DNA of 64,000 nucleotides from Alphaproteobacteria bacterium (GCA_024743195.1 JANSXE010000001.1:372001-436000), one strand, 5' to 3'. Shown: positions 7,603 through 15,918, counted from the stretch's first letter. The notes: generated from the sequence alone by a model not told the origin. A program made the numbers and translations.

Positions 7603-8235
7603 TCAGCCCTGTCGCCGAACCTCCGCCGCCTTGAACTCGTCGGCGGTCAGGCCCATCGCCGCGCAGATCGCCGTCTGCCCGGCGGTCAGGCCGTTCTCGC
7701 CCGTCGGCGGTTCGACCGTCGCGACCGTCGCGTTCGCGCTCACGAGCGTCGGCTGCTTCTCGATGAAGCTCTTGAAGCCGTCGGGCTCGCTTGCGGCGTA
7801 GCTGAGCGCCCAATCGCGCGCCGCCGGCGCCAGCTTGCCGGCCGTGATCGCGGCGTCGACCGCCGCCTCGGCCGCGCCGGACGCCTGCGCCGCCTTCAGC
7901 ATGTTGACCTCCGACTGCAGCGCCTTGATGGTCTCCTGCAGCTGGGCCGCCTGAGGGCCGTCGCCATCGCGGTCCGCGCCGTGGGCTTTCGCCATCTTCG
8001 CCTGCAGCGCGACGACGACGTCGCCGAGCGCCTTGTCGCGCGCCGGGCCGGCGCCGGCCGCATGCAGGGGCGCGAGATCGACCGGCCCGCCGGTCAGCTG
8101 CGTGACGATCTTGGAGAGAAACTCGGCCTCGGCGGCCTGACGCGCGACCTGCTCGATCTGCTGCAGCGCGACGGCCTGGTCGGCGTCCGGCTTGAGGCCC
8201 AGCGCCTTCACGATCTGGGTGAGGAATTCATCCAT
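7603..8235 (-). CDS. Internal in-frame start for separate scaffold protein (Mu gpZ equivalent)
   Basis: Inside the gpI-type gene, residue 157 is a Met (ATG at 8235) preceded on the minus strand by AGGAGA and an 8-nt spacer, a near-perfect ribosome binding site. Initiation here gives a 210-aa scaffold starting MDEFLTQIVKALGL without the protease part, as Mu makes gpZ within gene I. Confidence 0.6.
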   Translation of the reverse strand: MDEFLTQIVKALGLKPDADQAVALQQIEQVARQAAEAEFLSKIVTQLTGGPVDLAPLHAAGAGPARDKALGDVVVALQAKMAKAHGADRDGDGPQAAQLQETIKALQSEVNMLKAAQASGAAEAAVDAAITAGKLAPAARDWALSYAASEPDGFKSFIEKQPTLVSANATVATVEPPTGENGLTAGQTAICAAMGLTADEFKAAEVRRQG

Positions 8236-8703
8236 GGAAGCGGTCTCCTGGGTTTGGGAATGATTGAGGGCGACCAGGTCGAGATTCGGCTTGTTGGTGA
8301 GCCCGGCCCGCAGCAGCTGCAGGATCTCCCCGCCCGCCTTCTCGTGGGCGAAGACCGGGCTCAGATAGCGGTACTCGCGGCCCTCGATGCGCCGCGCCCC
8401 CGTCTCGGTCCATTCGACCCGGCCCCACAGCGCGCCGTCGCGCTCCTCGAGCGCGACGATCCAGCCGGCCGCCGGCGCCTGCCCGCCGACGCCGCCGACG
8501 GCGGCGAGGTCGGTCTGATGGTCGTAGTCGACGACCAGATGGCCGAGGCGCGCCATCGACCGCGCGATCACCGCGGCCGGGTCGGCAAGACGGTAGGGCC
8601 CGCGCCCGTCGTCGCCGCGGAACGTGCCGGCCGGGATCAGCTGAACCCAGGCCGGCGCGGCGCCCTCAAGCGCGACGGAATGAATGGCGAGCGGCGGCGT
8701 CAT
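7603..8703 (-). CDS. Head maturation protease / scaffold (Mu gpI family)
   Basis: 366 aa. The N-terminal 150 residues have the Mu protein I pattern: IPAGTFRGDDGRGPY, LVVDYDHQTD (likely catalytic region), GWIVALEERDGALWGRVEWTE and EYRYLSPVFAH. The C-terminal half is helical and scaffold-like. In Mu the protease frees itself and the scaffold during maturation. It is the first gene after the late promoter at 8771-8820. Confidence 0.93.
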   Translation of the reverse strand: MTPPLAIHSVALEGAAPAWVQLIPAGTFRGDDGRGPYRLADPAAVIARSMARLGHLVVDYDHQTDLAAVGGVGGQAPAAGWIVALEERDGALWGRVEWTETGARRIEGREYRYLSPVFAHEKAGGEILQLLRAGLTNKPNLDLVALNHSQTQETASMDEFLTQIVKALGLKPDADQAVALQQIEQVARQAAEAEFLSKIVTQLTGGPVDLAPLHAAGAGPARDKALGDVVVALQAKMAKAHGADRDGDGPQAAQLQETIKALQSEVNMLKAAQASGAAEAAVDAAITAGKLAPAARDWALSYAASEPDGFKSFIEKQPTLVSANATVATVEPPTGENGLTAGQTAICAAMGLTADEFKAAEVRRQG

Positions 8704-8770
8704 CGCGATCCTCGGTCGAGACGCCGTCTCATGGGCCCCGGCGGGGCTGTCGGGCGGCGTCGAGGAGGCG

Positions 8771-8820
8771 AGACTAGAAGGCGCGCAGCGGCCTTTCGCC
8801 CCTGACAGCTGTCAGGGGCG
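8771..8820 (-). promoter_or_regulatory. Predicted Mor/C-type activated late promoter of protease/head genes
   Basis: A 24-bp perfect palindrome (8797-8820, core CTGACAGCTGTCAG) is followed on the minus strand by TAGTCT (8776-8771), the two centres exactly 35 bp apart. The same palindrome and spacing recur at 16827-16876. If TAGTCT is the -10 box, the dyad is centred near -44.5, close to where Mor binds the Mu middle promoter. It drives the gene starting at 8703. Confidence 0.65.
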
Positions 8821-9040
8821 GACGCGGACGGACGGCGGTCGATTGCAGATGAGAGGAGACGACGCTATCCCGAGCGCGCTCCGGAGTCCACAAGGCTGCC
8901 GCCGCACGGCCTCGAGCACCGCCGCGACGCGTCGCTTTAAGAGCCTTTAAGAGGCTGTGAGAGGCCTTCTGGGGCCATTCAGGGGGGATGGGGCCGGGCC
9001 GAAACCAACCAGCGGCCTTTGCGCGCGCTCCGCGCGCCTA

Positions 9041-9069
9041 TTGAGACGGCGCGGCGGAACGCCTATATA
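9041..9069 (+). promoter_or_regulatory. Sigma70-like promoter on the strand opposite to all neighbouring phage genes
   Basis: TTGAGA (9041-9046), a 17-bp spacer and TATATA (9064-9069), close to the housekeeping consensus in very GC-rich surroundings. Predicted start near 9076. Confidence 0.6.
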
Positions 9070-9075
9070 GGTCGT

Positions 9076-9154
9076 GAGAGTGCAGTTCGAGCCGACGCCG
9101 GCATCATAGGCGGCTCTCTGACGGCGTTGGGGCGTCCCGGCGCCGTTGTTTTTT
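9076..9154 (+). ncRNA. Candidate prophage small RNA of about 80 nt
   Basis: The transcript predicted from the promoter at 9041-9069 ends at a strong intrinsic terminator. It would hold two hairpins: GAGCCG (9089-9094) with CGGCTC (9111-9116), then the terminator stem. No ORF with a ribosome binding site is inside; an 11-codon GTG frame at 9074 lacks one. It lies in the 457-bp gap between gpF and the protease gene, antisense to read-through from the late promoter region but not to a gene. Apart from this and the late promoter I see nothing else in 8704-9160. Confidence 0.5.
9121..9154 (+). terminator. Intrinsic terminator of the candidate small RNA
   Basis: ACGGCG (9121-9126) pairs with CGCCGT (9141-9146), with an inner GGG/CCC pairing, followed by TGTTTTTT. 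The T-run exists only on the plus strand. Confidence 0.7.
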
Positions 9155-9160
9155 CCGACC

Positions 9161-10438
9161 TCACTCTTCCCGTCGATAGAGCAGCTGGCCCGTCCGCTGG
9201 CCGTCGAGATAGCCCGGCGCGTCGGCGGCGAAGATGGTGCGCCCGGTCCAGCCGGCCGTGGTCCACTCGAAGACGGCGATCAGGCCGGCGCGGTCGGGCA
9301 GCTCCATCCGGCGGATGTAGCGCCGGCGCAGCGCCGGCGCCCCGCGGATCTCCGCCCAGTCGATCCAGATCTCGTCCGGCGCCTTCAGCGCATCCGCCAG
9401 CGCCAGCAGATAGCGCGCGCGGCCGAGCTTCGTGGCCTTGTAGACCGGCGCGCCGGGTCGCGAGCGCGCGCGGTCGCGGAAGAGCTCCTCGCCGATCCCG
9501 ATCAGATGTCCGCCGGCGTCGCGGAAGCCGACGGTGCGGCCGCGCGCGCCGCCGAACTCATCCAGGAAGCGATCGACGTATTCGGCCTCGCCCAGGTTCT
9601 CCGGCAACATCCGGCTCTCCGGGAAGGCGCGCGGCGCCGGCGGCGTCGGCGCGTCGCCGGCGATCGCCGGGCCGAAGCGCGGAAGCGGATTTTCCATCGG
9701 AACGGGTCCGCCGCCGCGCAGCCAGGCCTCGCCCGGGTTATAGCCGAAGCCGGTGTCGATTCCAGGCGGCGTTGGCCAGGTCTCCGGTCCATAGGGCGTG
9801 TTGACCTGGCGCGGCTCCGGCGCCGTCGCGGGCAGGTCCGCGTCGGCCGTCGGCGTCAGACTGCGCCGGCGCAAGCCGCGCTCGGTCAGGATCTGGATCG
9901 TGCAGCGGCAGTTCCAGCCGTTCGGGGGCGTGTGGCTTTCCCAAAACGGATGGTCGATCGGCAGGATGATGTCGTGCCAGGCCCGATGCTGGGGTCGCGT
10001 CCTGGAATCCAGCACCGCCGAATAGCGGATATAGACCGTGCGGCCGCGCCCGCTTTCCGCCTCGGCCAGGCGCCGGGCCTGGGCCCACCGGCCGGCCGAT
10101 TGCGCCATGCGCAGATTGGTGTTGTAGATGACGGCCGAGCGCCAGCCGCGCCCGCCGTTGTAACTCCAACCGTGCGCCGCGACGATCCGGTCGAAGTCCT
10201 TGCGGAAGTCCGCAAGCGTGGCGCCGTCCTCGATCGCCCGCGCGACCGCCGCGCGGAAGTCGGAAACCAGATCCATGGTGGTGGCGCCGGCGACGGTGAA
10301 GGCGCGCGTGTGGGCCTTCTCCTTCAGATCCGTCCAGGCGCGGCTCGGGACGTTCACCTTGCCGCGCAGATAGTCGATCGCCTCGCTGAAGGGGACGGCG
10401 CGCGGCAGGATCTCGAGGCTTACGCCATCATCGGCCAT
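9161..10438 (-). CDS. Mu gpF-like minor head protein fused to a PBECR-type nuclease-like domain
   Basis: 425 aa. Residues about 1-200 are the phage head morphogenesis (SPP1 gp7/Mu F) domain, ending in the diagnostic DSRTRPQHRAWHD ... PPNGWNCRCTI. After a Pro-rich linker, residues about 290-425 (YKATKLGRARYLLALADAL, PDEIWIDWAE, RRRYIRRM, GQRTGQLLYRRE) match the pattern of phage-Barnase-EndoU-ColicinE5/D-RelE-like nuclease domains seen at the end of many F proteins. F is a minor capsid protein near the portal; the tail domain may be injected. Confidence 0.88.
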   Translation of the reverse strand: MADDGVSLEILPRAVPFSEAIDYLRGKVNVPSRAWTDLKEKAHTRAFTVAGATTMDLVSDFRAAVARAIEDGATLADFRKDFDRIVAAHGWSYNGGRGWRSAVIYNTNLRMAQSAGRWAQARRLAEAESGRGRTVYIRYSAVLDSRTRPQHRAWHDIILPIDHPFWESHTPPNGWNCRCTIQILTERGLRRRSLTPTADADLPATAPEPRQVNTPYGPETWPTPPGIDTGFGYNPGEAWLRGGGPVPMENPLPRFGPAIAGDAPTPPAPRAFPESRMLPENLGEAEYVDRFLDEFGGARGRTVGFRDAGGHLIGIGEELFRDRARSRPGAPVYKATKLGRARYLLALADALKAPDEIWIDWAEIRGAPALRRRYIRRMELPDRAGLIAVFEWTTAGWTGRTIFAADAPGYLDGQRTGQLLYRREE

Positions 10439-10445
10439 GGCGCCC

Positions 10446-12125
10446 TCACGCCTCCCCGTCGGCCTCGGCCGTGCGTGGCGCTTCCGCCGCGCCGGCGAGA
10501 TAGGCGGCCGTCAGCCCGCGCTCCAAGGCCGCGCCGACGCCGGACGGCTCCAGCTCCGGATAGAGGCTCAGGAGCGAGACGGCCAGGTCGTCTAGGGTCT
10601 CGGCCGCCTCCACCGCGGTGCGCAGCCGCTTGATCATCCGGTCCATCGGCTCCGCCGCGGCGCGGTCGACCAGGCCGGTCAGCCGGTCCGCCAGGTCGGC
10701 GGCCGCCGCCTCGGCCGCATCGTCGGCCGCATCGCCGGCGGCGTTTCGCGCGATTGCGTGCGGCGCCGTCGGATCGCGCGGGTCCGCGTCGGGCTCGACC
10801 TTCGGATCGGCCCCTGGATCGGCCCCTGGATCGGCCCCTGGATCGGCGTCGCCCGCGGCGTCCGGGCGGGCCGCGCCCAGGTGATCGGCCGCGTCTTCCG
10901 GTTCCTCGAGGCCGAACATGCCGCGCACCTGCGTCTGGCTGACGCGCAGCCCCAGCGGCACCAGCTTCGCCAGCGCGCCGGAGAGCCCGGCCATGTCCGT
11001 CTCTTCCGCGCGGCCGATATGGATCTTCGGGTAGCGCTTCTGCGGCCCCCGGTTGAGATCGATCAGCGGGCGGATGACGAAGCGGCTGAGCGCCGCCTGC
11101 AGCTCGTTCGCGTCGGCGCGCTCGATGTCGGAGCGCACGTCGTTGTGCTCCCGGCCGACCGCGTGGCCGCCGGCGATGGCGTCCGTCGTCGCCGTCTGGC
11201 CCAGCACCGCCTTGGAAACCTGCTGGTCGAGATACTTGGCGAGGCCCTCATAGACATCCGCGCCCTTCGACGCCCCGCCGCCCTTCGCCTCGACGAACTC
11301 CATCATCATGCTGTCTGGGATGATCGCGGCGGCGTCGCGGCCGATGTTCGCGACCGCGCGCAAGAGCGTGCGCTTATCCGCCTCGCTCGCCCCGGCGCCG
11401 AACTTCCCGACCCGCAGCGGCTGGCCGTAGATCTCGACGAACTCGACCCAGCCCTTCAGATCGAAGTTCTTGAACAGATAGACCCAGGCGACCGCGCGCG
11501 CGAGGCCGCCGCGCAGCGGCAGCCCCGACTTCATCTGGCTCTTGTGGTACAGGAACTTGTAGGGCGTCAGCGCGACGCTCTGGCCGTGCGCGTCAAGCAG
11601 GCGCGGCGTGCGGCGATCCGGCGGGTCGAAGGTGATCCAGCGCGGATCGACCCAGGTCAGCGCGTAGGGCCGCCAGTCCCGCTCGGACGTCTCCCACATG
11701 ATCTCGGAGACCGAGAAGCCCTTGCCGACGGCGTCCAGCACGTCGAAGAGCTCGCCCTGCAACACGTCGCGGTCCACGAACTCCTGCGCCAGCGCCGCGT
11801 TGGCGACGTCGTCCTTGTCCTCGCCCGCCGGCTCGACCGTGATCTCGAGCTGGCTGACCTGGCGCTTGCGGGTGCCCAAGACGCCCAGATAGTGGAGATC
11901 CTTTTCCTCCATCTCCTCCGCCAGCGCCAGATAGGCTTGCGGCATGTCCTCCTCGGCCGCGCGCAGGAGCTGCGCCAGCCGGACCGGGGTCAAGCCGACG
12001 CTCGGATGTTCCGAGATCGTGCTCCGCACGCCCGTCAGCGTCGCGCCCGCCACCTCCTGCGTCAGGTCCGAACGGCGGATCGGCCGCCCCCACTGATCGA
12101 CCAGGCCCGTCTCGCGATCCGCCAT
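10446..12125 (-). CDS. Portal protein, Mu gp29 family (DUF935)
   Basis: 559 aa, starting MADRETGLVDQWGRPIRRSDL, with the DUF935 core (YLALAEEMEEKDLHYLGVLGTRKRQV, KGWVEFVEIYGQP, GGHAVGREHNDVRSDIE). It forms the dodecameric DNA channel. A hydrophilic insert near residue 430 holds repeated DPGA units coded by a 12-bp tandem repeat (about 10809-10850). Its ATG overlaps the terminase stop (TAATG). Confidence 0.93.
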   Translation of the reverse strand: MADRETGLVDQWGRPIRRSDLTQEVAGATLTGVRSTISEHPSVGLTPVRLAQLLRAAEEDMPQAYLALAEEMEEKDLHYLGVLGTRKRQVSQLEITVEPAGEDKDDVANAALAQEFVDRDVLQGELFDVLDAVGKGFSVSEIMWETSERDWRPYALTWVDPRWITFDPPDRRTPRLLDAHGQSVALTPYKFLYHKSQMKSGLPLRGGLARAVAWVYLFKNFDLKGWVEFVEIYGQPLRVGKFGAGASEADKRTLLRAVANIGRDAAAIIPDSMMMEFVEAKGGGASKGADVYEGLAKYLDQQVSKAVLGQTATTDAIAGGHAVGREHNDVRSDIERADANELQAALSRFVIRPLIDLNRGPQKRYPKIHIGRAEETDMAGLSGALAKLVPLGLRVSQTQVRGMFGLEEPEDAADHLGAARPDAAGDADPGADPGADPGADPKVEPDADPRDPTAPHAIARNAAGDAADDAAEAAAADLADRLTGLVDRAAAEPMDRMIKRLRTAVEAAETLDDLAVSLLSLYPELEPSGVGAALERGLTAAYLAGAAEAPRTAEADGEA

Positions 12126-13825
12126 TACCAGGCTCCTTTCCCGAAGGGCGCCCCGTCGCAGCCCGTCTCGTCGGCGCGTCGGCGCATCCGTCCGGCGCCG
12201 CGGCCGCGGATCGCGCCGTCTTCCCAGGACGCGCCGCGCTCGCCCCACGGGTCCGGCCGGTCGCCGGCGCGGGCCGGCGCGTACCCGTACTCCGCCACCT
12301 CGCTACGGCTGGCCGCCGTGAGATTCAACAGCGCGACCGCTGCGTCGCCGTGGCGCTTGCCGCCGCCGGCGGCCGCGGACCCGTCGGTGCGCACGTCGCG
12401 AGGCACCTTGCCCACGCCGTCGATCATCTCCATCAAGGCCAGGTCGCCGCGGATGTCGTCGTCCTTCGGAACCAGGATTGTCTTGTCCTCGAAATGGCTT
12501 TGGAAGACGGGCGTGAACTCGCGCAGCCAGGCGTCGCTCGGCATCAACTCCGTCACGCGCGCCTGGCCGAAGCGCTGACGCGCCTCCTGCGCCAGCACCA
12601 TCCCATTGCCGTTCGCGTCGAGGATCGCCTGCTGGAAGCGGTGCAGCCGCTCGATGATGAAGAAGAGCACCTGTTTCTGCTGGTCATAGGGGACACGCCA
12701 GAGCTCGACGACCAGCGGTGCGTGAAGGCGCATCGTCTCATCGATGAAGCCAACAGCGAAGACGCTGCGGTCCTGACGCATGCCGAAGTCGCCGCCCAGC
12801 GCGGTGCGGCGACGCTCGGGGAAGCGCTCCAACGCGGGCGCCACCTCCCGCTCGAGCCAGAGCTGCACCGTGGCGCGTCGCGCATCTTGCGGCCAGTCGA
12901 CGAAGTCCTCGCGCGGCGGCTTCCAGCGTTTGACGACGTAGTCGGCGTCCATGCAGGCGTCGATGCGCGCAAACGGCAGCAGCCGGCCCTCGCCCTCGGC
13001 CGGAATCGCGTCGAGCTCCTGCTTCATGATCGAGACCCGCGTCCCGTAGCCCCCGCGGACTTTCCTGTACCAGCGGGCCTTGCCGTCCGGCGTAGGCGTC
13101 TCGCCAGTCTTCAGGCACATCCGCTCGTAGAGGCCGTTGCGGACGGCGTCGTCGAAGGTGTAGCGGTGCAGCGAGTAGTCGGTCTTGCCCGCTCGGGTCT
13201 CGTTGATAAGCTCGTTGAACGCGTTGAGGACGCCGTTGTGGGTTGAGATGATCCGAATTCGTCCGCCCCAAATCAGCAGCGCCAAGCAGGCCTCGATGAC
13301 GGCTCTTACATTCCGGTGGAAGGCCGCCTCGTCGATCACCACGACGCCCTGCAGGCCGCGGATGACCGCCGGCCGGCTGGCAAGCGCCGAAATGCGCTTG
13401 CCGCTCTTGCAGCGGATCGTATAGGCCGCCACGCGCTCGACGACCTCCTCGCCCTCTTCGACGTGGCGGACGACCTCTTCGGTCTCCCAAATGTCGACTG
13501 AGTGCCCCTCGACGAAGCCCAGGAGATGCGCGCAGTAGCCGACGAACTCCAGCCCCTTCTCCTTGGAGTCGCCGATATAGAAGACGTTGTCGCCGCCTGC
13601 GAGCGCGCTGGCGGCGGCGATCAATGCGTCGTCCTGGGCTTCCGCCCAGGTGATGCCGGTTCGCCGGCCCTTCTCACACAGTTTCAGCGGGCTGTCGTCC
13701 GCGATCCAGCTCGCTTGATGGTCCATAAGGACGCCATCCTCGAGCGGGTTGAAGTCAATCGGGATATCCAGCACCGAGGCCGGCAGCTCCTCCCGCTGGA
13801 CGAGTCGCGGGGCGGCCATCTTCAA
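12125..13825 (-). CDS. Terminase large subunit, Mu gp28 family
   Basis: 566 aa. ATPase motifs are visible: a Walker A-like CEKGRRTGITW at about 50-60 and Walker B VVVIDEAAF at about 161-169. The C-terminal nuclease half includes GGDFGMRQDRSVFAVG (acidic metal ligand) and ILDANGNG. It packages DNA headful-fashion with the gp27-type small subunit encoded just upstream (4-nt overlap). Confidence 0.93.
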   Translation of the reverse strand: MKMAAPRLVQREELPASVLDIPIDFNPLEDGVLMDHQASWIADDSPLKLCEKGRRTGITWAEAQDDALIAAASALAGGDNVFYIGDSKEKGLEFVGYCAHLLGFVEGHSVDIWETEEVVRHVEEGEEVVERVAAYTIRCKSGKRISALASRPAVIRGLQGVVVIDEAAFHRNVRAVIEACLALLIWGGRIRIISTHNGVLNAFNELINETRAGKTDYSLHRYTFDDAVRNGLYERMCLKTGETPTPDGKARWYRKVRGGYGTRVSIMKQELDAIPAEGEGRLLPFARIDACMDADYVVKRWKPPREDFVDWPQDARRATVQLWLEREVAPALERFPERRRTALGGDFGMRQDRSVFAVGFIDETMRLHAPLVVELWRVPYDQQKQVLFFIIERLHRFQQAILDANGNGMVLAQEARQRFGQARVTELMPSDAWLREFTPVFQSHFEDKTILVPKDDDIRGDLALMEMIDGVGKVPRDVRTDGSAAAGGGKRHGDAAVALLNLTAASRSEVAEYGYAPARAGDRPDPWGERGASWEDGAIRGRGAGRMRRRADETGCDGAPFGKGAW

Positions 13826-14418
13826 GCGCTCCCGTCTGGACTTGACCGCGCGCGCTTAACGCCCAGGAACTCCTCGCGCCAGAACCGCACCTGATCCTTC
13901 GTAAGCCCGGCCTCGGTCATGGCTTCAGCGGCCGAGTCGGCCGCGGCCGCCTTCTCCTCGTCGCGGATTCGCGCGCGCAGCTTCTCCTCGAAGTCCTGAC
14001 TGAAGCGGTTCGCCTGGGCGACGTCCTTCAGCGCCCGCCCGAGCTGCATGAAGTCCTTGGTGTCGAAGCCGGCCTCTTCCTCCTCGTCATCGCCGGCCGC
14101 CATCTTGCTGCTGATGAGATCGAAGACGAGCCCATTGAACATCTCGACCAGCAGCCGGCCCTGCTTGCCATCGACGGCCTCGGGGCCGAGCTCCTTGGCG
14201 AAGGCGGCGGTGACCTCACGCTGGCGCTTGAGCGCCTCGCGCGTCTTCGCCTCGCGCTTGGCCCAGCGGTGCAGCGACGACTTCGAGATCTCGAAGCCGT
14301 GTTCGTCGGCGAGCCATTGCGCGAGATCCTCGAAGGTCTTGCCGGACTCCTGCAGCTCGAACTCGATCGCCTGCTTGACGTGGGCCGGCAGCGCGTCGAC
14401 CCGCGATTTGCGCCCCAT
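13822..14418 (-). CDS. Terminase small subunit, Mu gp27 family (DUF3486)
   Basis: 198 aa, starting MGRKSRVDALPAHVKQAIEFEL, with a helix-turn-helix ISKSSLHRWAKR near residue 45 and a helical acidic middle. DUF3486 proteins recognise phage DNA for packaging in Mu-like phages. Stop/start overlap with the large subunit. Confidence 0.92.
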   Translation of the reverse strand: MGRKSRVDALPAHVKQAIEFELQESGKTFEDLAQWLADEHGFEISKSSLHRWAKREAKTREALKRQREVTAAFAKELGPEAVDGKQGRLLVEMFNGLVFDLISSKMAAGDDEEEEAGFDTKDFMQLGRALKDVAQANRFSQDFEEKLRARIRDEEKAAAADSAAEAMTEAGLTKDQVRFWREEFLGVKRARSSPDGSA

Positions 14419-14421
14419 CGG

Positions 14422-14724
14422 TCAGCCCTCCGGGCCGGGCCGCTTCACGCCGGGCACGCTGGCGACGCCCTTGGCCACGTCGTGGCCGCGCGGCGTGAGC
14501 TTCGCGACATGGACGCTCTCGCACAGCGCTTCGACGGACACCAGCCCCTGCTCGGCGAGCCAGGCGAAATCGCCGCGCACCACGTCGCGGCTCTCTCCAT
14601 GTCCCCAACCCTTCAAGGCCATCTGCATGACCGAGCAGTTGACCGAGTAGTCGCGATCCTCGGCCAGAATGCGAAGGATCACGAGACGGCGGTCCTGCGC
14701 GATATGATCGCTGTAACGTGTCAT
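14422..14724 (-). CDS. VpaChn25_0724-type phage protein (winged-helix-like)
   Basis: 100 aa from the ATG at 14724, which overlaps the previous stop (ATGA). The pattern DRRLVILRILAEDRDYSVN, SRDVVRGDFAWLAEQGLV and C-terminal VPGVKRP is what I know as the VpaChn25_0724 family, conserved just before gp27 in Mu-like phages. It looks like a winged helix; function unknown. Confidence 0.8.
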   Translation of the reverse strand: MTRYSDHIAQDRRLVILRILAEDRDYSVNCSVMQMALKGWGHGESRDVVRGDFAWLAEQGLVSVEALCESVHVAKLTPRGHDVAKGVASVPGVKRPGPEG

Positions 14725-15128
14725 CGGTGGCTCTCCCGGCTGCGCAGCCATTGATCGATCAATTCGGTCTGCCGGCGGCTGACCGCGACGAGATCCCGCA
14801 TGCCGTTGAACTCGCCATGCAGGCGCGACAGCGCGTCGCTCACCGTGTGCAGCTCTTGGCGCAGCTCTTTCAGTTCCTCCCGCGACGGTCCGGACGCGAG
14901 CTGCGTTTCGATCCGGGCGATCCGCTGCGCGTGGTCGGCGAGCTGATGGGCGCTCCGGTCGTCACCCTCGTCGATCGCTTCTTCGAGCGCATCGCGGATC
15001 GCCGCCAGCTCCTTCCGGTCGTCGCGCCGCCTGTTAGCGACAGCGGCGTAGATCGAGAAGCCGAGCGCCGTGAAGGCGACGACCAGCGCGCCCGCGTCCA
15101 GAAACACCTTGATCAGCTCATAGCTCAC
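14721..15128 (-). CDS. Mu gp25-like membrane protein (DUF2730)
   Basis: 135 aa with a GTG start at 15128 (VSYELIKVFLDAG). An N-terminal transmembrane segment (AGALVVAFTALGFSIYAAV) is followed by a long coiled coil with LKELRQELHTVSDALSRLH. DUF2730 members occupy this position in Mu-like phages, perhaps as spanin-like or packaging-associated proteins. The start was chosen because upstream sequence is Arg/Ala shadow. Confidence 0.85.
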   Translation of the reverse strand: MSYELIKVFLDAGALVVAFTALGFSIYAAVANRRRDDRKELAAIRDALEEAIDEGDDRSAHQLADHAQRIARIETQLASGPSREELKELRQELHTVSDALSRLHGEFNGMRDLVAVSRRQTELIDQWLRSRESHR

Positions 15129-15132
15129 GCCG

Positions 15133-15327
15133 TCACCCCCACCGCGCGCCGCAGCGCGCGCACTCCGTCGCGTTGGGATCGCGCGCGAGGCGCGCGCGCT
15201 CGACCGCCTCGCCGCACCGCATGCACAGCCGGGCGAGCGGCGCGTCGGCGCTGCGCGCGCCCCGGCGCCGGCCCGCCGCGCGTTCGGCCTCTTCCAGCCG
15301 CTGGGCGTGATCGGCAAGGTCGGTCAT
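15133..15327 (-). CDS. TraR/DksA-type C4 zinc-finger protein
   Basis: 64 aa. It starts MTDLADHAQRLEEAERAAG and has four cysteines spaced C35-x2-C38 and C55-x2-C58 (LCMRCGEAVE ... ECARCG), the DksA/TraR zinc finger. Such phage proteins may bind host RNA polymerase. The ATG at 15327 overlaps the holin stop. Confidence 0.85.
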   Translation of the reverse strand: MTDLADHAQRLEEAERAAGRRRGARSADAPLARLCMRCGEAVERARLARDPNATECARCGARWG

Positions 15328-15917
15328 CGGGGCCTCGTCAGCTTCTGCGCCAGCCCGGCAAGCAGGCCGGGGCCGGCAACGCCGGCGGCGACCCTCTTGT
15401 CCTGGCTGCGCTGGATGATCGACACGCCGACGACCGATAGTCCGACGGCCCACATCGGCACCGTCGCGGCCGTCGCTTGGCCGATCGCGGTCAGGATGGC
15501 GCCCGCGTTCGCCGGCGCCGCGATGATGGCGTAGAGCGTCCCGCCGGTCGTACCGGCGATCTGGATCACCCAGGTCACGGCCATGCAGTAGCCGAAGACG
15601 GGCCGCCAGCGCTTCACCACCTTGTCGTCCGAGGCGTACTCCGCCTGCATCGTCGCGTTCACGGTTCGGAGGCGCTTCGTCTCCTCCTCGAGCTTCCGGA
15701 TCTCCAGCTCCTGCATCTGGGCCTGGAAGGCCGCAAGCGCCTCGGGACTGGCCTTGAGCGCATCCAGCAGCTTCGTCTCGTCGCTCTCGCCGGTGACCGC
15801 GCGCGCCGTGCCGATCACCTCCTCGGCGGCCTTCTCGGCCTCGTCCCCGAAAAGCCACCGGGCGGCTTTCGGCGCCGCGTAGCTCGCAATCCCCAGCGCG
15901 ATCGAGATCGGGTCCAT
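15324..15917 (-). CDS. Holin of the 3-TM (GTA) family
   Basis: 197 aa from MDPISIALGIASY. Amphipathic N-terminus (AAPKAARWLFGDEAEKAAEEV), coiled coil (LEIRKLEEETKRLRTV), then KRWRPVFGYCMAVTWVIQIAG and two further hydrophobic segments, the pattern of GTA_holin_3TM. It would permeabilise the inner membrane for the endolysin encoded nearby. Confidence 0.85.
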   Translation of the reverse strand: MDPISIALGIASYAAPKAARWLFGDEAEKAAEEVIGTARAVTGESDETKLLDALKASPEALAAFQAQMQELEIRKLEEETKRLRTVNATMQAEYASDDKVVKRWRPVFGYCMAVTWVIQIAGTTGGTLYAIIAAPANAGAILTAIGQATAATVPMWAVGLSVVGVSIIQRSQDKRVAAGVAGPGLLAGLAQKLTRPR

Positions 15918-15918
15918 C

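Noticed and set aside
6139-8805. Long plus-strand frame across head genes
   Set aside because: Covers major head, cement and protease genes on the minus strand; no ribosome site or protein-like motif.
9074-9109. GTG-initiated 11-codon peptide in the small RNA
   Set aside because: No ribosome binding site and it ends inside a hairpin; an RNA is the simpler reading.
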